From assembly GCF_003729955.1 (NCBI RefSeq), contig NZ_RJTX01000001.1:1550001-1614000 (forward strand): a stretch of 64,000 nt of DNA, read 5' to 3'. This document shows, piece after piece, positions 58,884 through 64,000 of this stretch (the first letter of the stretch is position 1; the number at the start of each line of letters is the position of its first letter). A model generated the notes under the pieces. That model saw only the letters and a program-made list of their open reading frames with translations, was not told where the DNA came from and did not search any database. A program made the translations under genes and the position numbers. The stretch is from Chryseobacterium daecheongense. Its GTDB lineage: Bacteria; Bacteroidota; Bacteroidia; Flavobacteriales; Weeksellaceae.

Positions 58884-61800
58884 TTGCGAAATTATCTTCT
58901 AATATTCGTGTTTCTTTTCATGGGCATATTTTCGGGTAATGCGCAAATATTCACGTGGAAAAATCCAAACCTTCCTAAAGATAAAGATACAATAAAAATT
59001 GATACTCTTTTCACTTTTAAGAGAGATAGTATATTTGCTCTCAGAAAAGATAGCATTATAGCAGCCAAACTTGAGCAGGATATTTTTGCCAAAGACACTC
59101 TTGATTTTGTAAAAACCAATAACAAAATCATCGTTGATGAAGCCGTTCTGGCTAAAAATGATAAAAAAAGATTTTTAGGAGAGCTTAATTCAAAAGGTTC
59201 TATTATCCGGGGGATCACCTTTGGTAATAATCAGGGGCAGTCTGTACAAAGCTCCATGGATCTGCAGATCTCCGGGAGGCTTTCTAAAGATGTAACAATC
59301 CTGGCAAGTATATCAGATCATAATTTGCCTATTCAGGCAGATGGATATACTCAAACCTTAGAAGAGTTTGACAAGATCTATATGCAGCTTAATATTAAGG
59401 ATAAATCTATCCTGAGAGCCGGACATCTGGATCTTGTGGAAGCGAAAAATTATTTTGCCAAATATCAGCGTCGAAGTATGGGATTGGAATTCCAGACGGA
59501 ATTTGGGAAAGATAACAAAACCTTTGTTGATGTTTCTATGGGTGTTGCGCGAAGTGAATTCCACAGAGTGCGTTTTCAAGGAGTTGAAGGAAACCAGGGA
59601 CCTTATCGTCTCACGGGTAAAAATGGAGAACAATTCATCACTCTTATTTCCGGATCGGAGCAGGTTTTCATAGATGGTATTTTAATGAAGCGCGGTGAAA
59701 ATCAGGATTACATCATTAATTATAATACGGGCGAAGTTACTTTTACCAGTTTCCGTCCTATTTTTCAACAGAACTTTATCACCATCTCTTATAACTATAC
59801 CAATAGAAATTACTCGAGGTATTTGTTTACAGGAAAGGTTGAACATAAAAGAGAAAAGCTAAGATTAGGTTTGAACTGGTTTATGGAGAATGATAATAAA
59901 AATGCTCCATTGTCCCTTAACCTTTCTCCTGAAGATGAACAGATTTTGGCAAATGCAGGAAATGATCCTAATCTAATGTACGCACCTTCCGGAGTAGTTA
60001 CGGAATATGATGTAAACAAAATCTTATACCGCCTTATTCAGAATCCTAATGGAAATTATTATGAATTCTCCACAGATCCTAATGAAACTCTTTATCAGGT
60101 TTCTTACACTTATTTTGGAGCCAATCAGGGGGATTACAAAATTACACAAACTACTAACAACGGACGTGTTTTTGCCTATGTAGGACCCAATATGGGTGAC
60201 TACAGAGCTGTAAGAAAGCTTCCTTCTCCTCAAAAATCTCAGGTTTATTCAGTAAATTCCGAATTCCTGTTAAAAGAAGGAAAGATAGGTGCAGATTTCT
60301 CTTTAAGTAATTATGACGTCAATTTATTTTCTTCCAGAGATTCACAACAAAATATAGGCTATGCCGGACGTATTTTCGGGAATAAGACTTTCACCAAAAA
60401 TAATTGGAAAGGTACTCCAAGTTTTGAGTATCAGTACATAGATAAGCAGTTTCATATTTTAGACAGGATCAATGATGTGGAATTCTCCAGGGATTTCAAC
60501 TTAACTCAGGAATTCAGTGGAAGAACTCAAAACAGGTTTATTTTCAGTTTCTTAAATAAATGGAACAATAAATCTACTTTGAACTACCGTATCAATTACC
60601 TTGATGAGCGTGATTCTTATAAAGGAATTAAAAACGATCTGGATTTTGGCTGGATTACCGGAAAATTCTTCACAAAAGGAAATCTTTCTTACCTAAGCAC
60701 TAATGCAACGCTTCAGGATACCAAATTCATAAGAGGTGGAGCTTCTACTGAATATGTGGGTAAAAAAGGAAGCTGGGCCATTGGAGGAAGTATGGAGCAT
60801 AATGAAAAGAAGTACAATGATACCCAACTCATGGATGTAACCAGTTTCAGCTGGAAAGAAATTTTTGTACAGAAGAAAATTGGCGACAGTACGAGAACCA
60901 AATTATTGACGAAGATCTATATGAGGGACAACGATTCCGTACGTGATAACCGATTGCAAAATATGAACAATATTTTAGGAATCATGGCTGAAAGCCAGAT
61001 TATTAAAACGGAGCGAACCACCCTGAATGCTTTATTGCATTATAGAAAATTCTTTTATCAGAATGCAGATGCTGATATGACCAGAAATAATGATTTTGTG
61101 GTAGGAAACATTCTTTACAACCAGCAGCTTTTCCGAAACGGAATGCGTTTACAGGCATTTTATGAGCTGGGGAACGGACAGGAAGCTCAAAGAGAATTTC
61201 AATATATAAAGGTAACGGATGGGCAAGGAATTTATAAATGGACGGATTATAACGGAGATGGAATTCAGCAGCTTGACGAATTTGAGATTGCAGAATATTC
61301 GGATTTGGCTCAATATATAAGAATTTACACCAACTCTGTAAGATACCTTCCATCCAATAAAAACAAGCTCCAGTTGGCATTATTTGTGAACCCATCGATC
61401 ATTTTCAATTCTGAGAATTCTTTTTTAAAGCGTTGGAATTTCAATATCTCTTTAAATTCCCAAAACTCTTTCTATAAAAAAGATAAAGTTCTGGTATTGA
61501 ATCCTTTCGAAAAAAATGAAGATCAGATCCTTAAAAACCAGAATATTTTAACCTCAGTTCAGTTCAGTCCTACTGAAAAATCAGGTTGGAATGGAAATTA
61601 TCGTTTTATTTCTAACGACAACCTCATCAATGCCAATTTCAGTAATGAAGAAAGGGAGCAGACTTCCCATTTTCTGAATATCGGATATTGGTTCAATAAG
61701 GAGTTCAGAATAGACTGGGAGAATTCTGTACATGATATTCGGAATTCATCTCAATTGTTCCAGACCCGTGATTACCGTTTGAGTAATTTTGAAACGAAAC

Positions 61801-62171
61801 CTAAAGCTACTTATAAATTCACAGATGCCATCCAGGCTGAACTTTCTTCTGCTTACCGTCAAAAACAAAGAGTTGATGGTGAAGAATTCCTGAAAGCATT
61901 TGATATTACAGGAACCATTCAATGGGAACGTAGGAAAACTTCTATCCGCGGGAACTTCTCATTCATTAATAATGATTTTACCGGAAATAACTTTAGCATT
62001 GTAGGAAACCAGATGCTTGACGGGCTGAAGCCAGGGAAAAACCAAGTTTGGAGTGTCTTCATACAGCAAGCTATTAATTCTTTCTTACAATTGAACTTAA
62101 ATTATGAAGGGAGAAACTCAGGGGATAGAACCATTCATATCGGAAGTATGCAGGTGAAGGCTAGTTTCTAG
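58884..62171 (+). CDS. Very large uncharacterised outer-membrane protein with an EF-hand-like loop
   Basis: A 1095-residue protein with a signal peptide (cleavage near SGNAQ/I) and a TTG start; no ATG precedes the signal peptide in frame. Much of the length is alternating amphipathic strands, as in an outer-membrane barrel, and it ends in MQVKASF with a terminal Phe. Around residue 790 it carries DYNGDGIQQLDE, which fits the 12-residue EF-hand calcium loop. I do not recognise the family; the loop style recalls SprA-type proteins but the length is half. It is divergent from the T9SS cargo gene. Confidence 0.7.
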   Translation: MRNYLLIFVFLFMGIFSGNAQIFTWKNPNLPKDKDTIKIDTLFTFKRDSIFALRKDSIIAAKLEQDIFAKDTLDFVKTNNKIIVDEAVLAKNDKKRFLGELNSKGSIIRGITFGNNQGQSVQSSMDLQISGRLSKDVTILASISDHNLPIQADGYTQTLEEFDKIYMQLNIKDKSILRAGHLDLVEAKNYFAKYQRRSMGLEFQTEFGKDNKTFVDVSMGVARSEFHRVRFQGVEGNQGPYRLTGKNGEQFITLISGSEQVFIDGILMKRGENQDYIINYNTGEVTFTSFRPIFQQNFITISYNYTNRNYSRYLFTGKVEHKREKLRLGLNWFMENDNKNAPLSLNLSPEDEQILANAGNDPNLMYAPSGVVTEYDVNKILYRLIQNPNGNYYEFSTDPNETLYQVSYTYFGANQGDYKITQTTNNGRVFAYVGPNMGDYRAVRKLPSPQKSQVYSVNSEFLLKEGKIGADFSLSNYDVNLFSSRDSQQNIGYAGRIFGNKTFTKNNWKGTPSFEYQYIDKQFHILDRINDVEFSRDFNLTQEFSGRTQNRFIFSFLNKWNNKSTLNYRINYLDERDSYKGIKNDLDFGWITGKFFTKGNLSYLSTNATLQDTKFIRGGASTEYVGKKGSWAIGGSMEHNEKKYNDTQLMDVTSFSWKEIFVQKKIGDSTRTKLLTKIYMRDNDSVRDNRLQNMNNILGIMAESQIIKTERTTLNALLHYRKFFYQNADADMTRNNDFVVGNILYNQQLFRNGMRLQAFYELGNGQEAQREFQYIKVTDGQGIYKWTDYNGDGIQQLDEFEIAEYSDLAQYIRIYTNSVRYLPSNKNKLQLALFVNPSIIFNSENSFLKRWNFNISLNSQNSFYKKDKVLVLNPFEKNEDQILKNQNILTSVQFSPTEKSGWNGNYRFISNDNLINANFSNEEREQTSHFLNIGYWFNKEFRIDWENSVHDIRNSSQLFQTRDYRLSNFETKPKATYKFTDAIQAELSSAYRQKQRVDGEEFLKAFDITGTIQWERRKTSIRGNFSFINNDFTGNNFSIVGNQMLDGLKPGKNQVWSVFIQQAINSFLQLNLNYEGRNSGDRTIHIGSMQVKASF

Positions 62172-62267
62172 CTGATCATTAAAGTTAATTCCTGTCAAAG
62201 TTAGAGTCAATCATTCATCATTTATTCTAATAGATAATATCAGTCTGATAGAAAGTTAGAAAATTCG

Positions 62268-62275
62268 TAAATTTG
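62268..62275 (+). promoter_or_regulatory. -7 promoter box for dus, 4 nt from the start codon
   Basis: TAAATTTG, then CGCC, then ATG. It predicts a leaderless transcript. Confidence 0.65.
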
Positions 62276-62279
62276 CGCC

Positions 62280-63272
62280 ATGACAAAAATAGGCAACATA
62301 GAACTGCCGGAATTTCCGCTTTTGCTGGCTCCGATGGAAGATGTAAGTGATCCCCCATTCAGACGCCTATGCAAAATGCATGGGGCAGATCTGATGTATT
62401 CGGAATTTATTTCTTCCGAAGGCTTGATTCGTGATGCTATCAAAAGCCGAAAAAAATTAGATATTTTTGATTATGAAAGACCTGTTGGAATCCAGATTTT
62501 CGGAGGTGATGAAGAGGCAATGGCTATGTCCGCAAGAATTGTAGAAACCGTAAATCCAGATTTGGTAGACATCAATTTTGGCTGTCCGGTGAAAAAGGTG
62601 GTTTGCAAAGGAGCTGGAGCCGGAGTATTAAAAGATATTGATCTGATGGTCCGCCTTACAAAGGCTGTAGTAAGCTCCACGCATTTACCTGTAACCGTAA
62701 AAACCCGTTTAGGATGGGACAGTACTTCCATTAATATTGATGAAGTGGCAGAACGTTTACAGGAAACAGGAATCAAAGCTTTAACAATCCACGCAAGAAC
62801 CCGTGCGCAAATGTATAAAGGAGAAGCAGATTGGGAACATATTTCAAGAATTAAGCAGAATCCCAATATTGAGATCCCAATCTTCGGAAATGGGGATGTA
62901 GATTCTCCAGAAAAAGCATTGGAATACAAACAAAAATATGCCTGCGACGGAATCATGATCGGTCGTGCCGCTATCGGATATCCATGGATTTTCAATGAAA
63001 TCAAACATTTTTTTGCTACTGGAGAACATCTTCCGGCGCCTACCATTTCAGACAGGTTATTAGCTGTTCGTCAGCATGCTGAATGGAGTGCTGAATGGAA
63101 AGGTGAAAGATTAGGTTTGGTTGAAATGAGACAGCATTATAGCAATTATTTCCGTGGAATCCCGCACTTCAAGGATTTCAGAAAGAAATTCCTGGAAGTT
63201 TTCACTTTAGAAGAAATGGATGCTCTGATCAAAGAAACCCAAGAATTCTACGCAGAATACCAACAAGCATAA
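62280..63272 (+). CDS. tRNA-dihydrouridine synthase (DusB-like)
   Basis: Reduces uridines to dihydrouridine in tRNA D-loops with FMN and NADPH. The 330-residue protein has the N-terminal LLLAPMEDVSDPPFR motif and the catalytic cysteine segment DINFGCPVKKVVCKGAGA (Cys in GCP). The FMN-binding GNGDV and GIMIGRAAIGYPWIF motifs follow. Length and motifs fit the DusB group. Confidence 0.93.
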   Translation: MTKIGNIELPEFPLLLAPMEDVSDPPFRRLCKMHGADLMYSEFISSEGLIRDAIKSRKKLDIFDYERPVGIQIFGGDEEAMAMSARIVETVNPDLVDINFGCPVKKVVCKGAGAGVLKDIDLMVRLTKAVVSSTHLPVTVKTRLGWDSTSINIDEVAERLQETGIKALTIHARTRAQMYKGEADWEHISRIKQNPNIEIPIFGNGDVDSPEKALEYKQKYACDGIMIGRAAIGYPWIFNEIKHFFATGEHLPAPTISDRLLAVRQHAEWSAEWKGERLGLVEMRQHYSNYFRGIPHFKDFRKKFLEVFTLEEMDALIKETQEFYAEYQQA

Positions 63273-63274
63273 AA

Positions 63275-63308
63275 AAGAACCATCGGCTGATTTCGATGGT
63301 TCTTTTTT
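63275..63308. terminator. Bidirectional terminator between dus and deoC
   Basis: The arms AAGAACCATCG and CGATGGTTCTT are followed by T. Confidence 0.88.
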
Positions 63309-63327
63309 ATTATTCAAGAGTATTTAT

Positions 63328-64000
63328 TTAATATTCTTCTGAAGCCGATTGATTTTTAATTAAAGCTAATGCTGAAGATGTTCCAATTCTTTTTACTCCC
63401 ATATTGATCATTTTTTCTGCATCTTCTGGAGTTCTCACTCCTCCGGCTGCTTTTACAGGCAGTTTTCCTGCATGGTCAAGCATAATTTTTATTCCTTCAA
63501 AAGTAGCGCCATTGGGCTTTCCTCCTGTAGTTTCAAAAAAACCTGTTGATGATTTGACGAAGATATGGGATAAGTCTTTTTCGGAAAAATTCTCTTCTGC
63601 CCAGGCAGAAATATGTCCAGTAAGATCAGCAATCTGTTCATCGGTTAAAGCTGCAATTTCAATAATCCATTTGGCAACTTTATGATGGGTAAGACATAGT
63701 TGTGTACATTGTACGAACTCTTCTTTTACCTGTTCTTTATTTCCTTTAAGATAAGCATTATAATTAATAACAAAATCCAATTCGTCTGCTCCGTCTTGGA
63801 TTGCTTTGGAGGCTTCGGCCAGTTTTTCATCGATAGAATACGTTCCTTCGTGAAATCCTATCACCGTACCTACTACCACATTTGAATTCCTTTCCTGAAG
63901 ATATTTTTTAATCTCGGATACATACTCCGGGCGGATCATTACGGCAAAAATCTCATTGTCTATGGCTTCCTGTGCAAGATCTTTATCTTTCTGTAAAGTT
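63328..64000 (-). CDS. deoC: Deoxyribose-phosphate aldolase, 5' end cut by the window
   Basis: Cleaves 2-deoxyribose 5-phosphate to acetaldehyde and glyceraldehyde 3-phosphate. The visible 224 codons remain open to the window edge beyond an internal ATG at 63939, so the start lies outside. The catalytic residues are visible: Asp in ADELDFVINY, Schiff-base Lys in FVKSSTGFF, and second Lys in PVKAAGGVRT. The GTVIGFHEG motif is present. It converges with dus. Confidence 0.92.
   Translation of the reverse strand, partial: TLQKDKDLAQEAIDNEIFAVMIRPEYVSEIKKYLQERNSNVVVGTVIGFHEGTYSIDEKLAEASKAIQDGADELDFVINYNAYLKGNKEQVKEEFVQCTQLCLTHHKVAKWIIEIAALTDEQIADLTGHISAWAEENFSEKDLSHIFVKSSTGFFETTGGKPNGATFEGIKIMLDHAGKLPVKAAGGVRTPEDAEKMINMGVKRIGTSSALALIKNQSASEEY

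Noticed and set aside
62172..62279. Possible heptamer array before dus
   Set aside because: Words such as TCATTC and ATCATT recur, but the 7-bp register is not kept, unlike the four arrays reported.
1..64000. CRISPR arrays, rRNA, insertion sequences, prophage, integrase-tRNA junction
   Set aside because: No regular direct-repeat/spacer pattern, no transposase or integrase frame, and no repeat of the tRNA-Cys 3' end were seen.

Overview
The window reads as chromosomal DNA from a member of the Flavobacteriia, most likely Chryseobacterium or a close Weeksellaceae relative. The evidence is AT-rich sequence, Bacteroidota-type promoters (TAnnTTTG), A-rich starts without Shine-Dalgarno sites, type IX secretion (T9SS) parts, the rpmB-rpmG-DUF4295-ftsY cluster, a short-leader bacteriocin-like peptide and TonB-dependent uptake. 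No prophage, insertion sequence, CRISPR array or rRNA was seen. Names come from reading motifs by eye; no database was searched.

Layout. 1-5.2 kb: proC, a VanZ-like protein, lnt, ribosomal proteins L28/L33 with a tiny DUF4295 protein, ftsY and a small membrane protein. 5.2-13.1 kb: sppA, folK, two tandem OmpA-like barrels (only the second keeps the peptidoglycan-binding domain), recQ and fmt. 13.1-22 kb: ribB with a degenerate cyclohydrolase domain, a luciferase-like oxidoreductase, a PIF1/RecD-like helicase, two lipoproteins, a gamma-carbonic-anhydrase-like protein, a NifU-type scaffold, hemH and a putative toxin-antitoxin pair. 22-31.7 kb: T9SS plug protein overlapping a TPM protein, an MBL hydrolase, and a trehalose locus (MFS transporter, trehalase, TonB receptor, divergent AraC regulator). 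31.8-40 kb: TetR regulator and RND efflux operon with four matching operators, an MFS gene, and a decayed copy of the 3' end of the outer-membrane-factor gene. 40-46.6 kb: miaA, yicC, gmk, nadA, a Cys-rich bacteriocin-like peptide, folB, DUF4403, RDD and tRNA-Cys. 46.6-49.1 kb: a gene-poor stretch with five similar hairpins and small lipoproteins. 49-64 kb: a polytopic membrane protein, aroC, two thioredoxin-fold proteins, YkvA, a eukaryote-like bifunctional UMP synthase, a peptidase-like/beta-barrel fusion, a T9SS cargo, a giant outer-membrane protein, dus and truncated deoC.

The main unexplained signals are: (i) intergenic imperfect heptamer arrays with different words but strict 7-bp phase, two of which end exactly at the next start codon; (ii) the hairpin array at 46.7-47.8 kb, with A-rich ATGAAAA signatures and second inverted repeats; (iii) -7 boxes only 4-6 nt from start codons, which predict leaderless mRNAs; (iv) an HIV-type slippery heptamer in the first partial gene; and (v) the outer-membrane-factor remnant beyond the inserted MFS gene.
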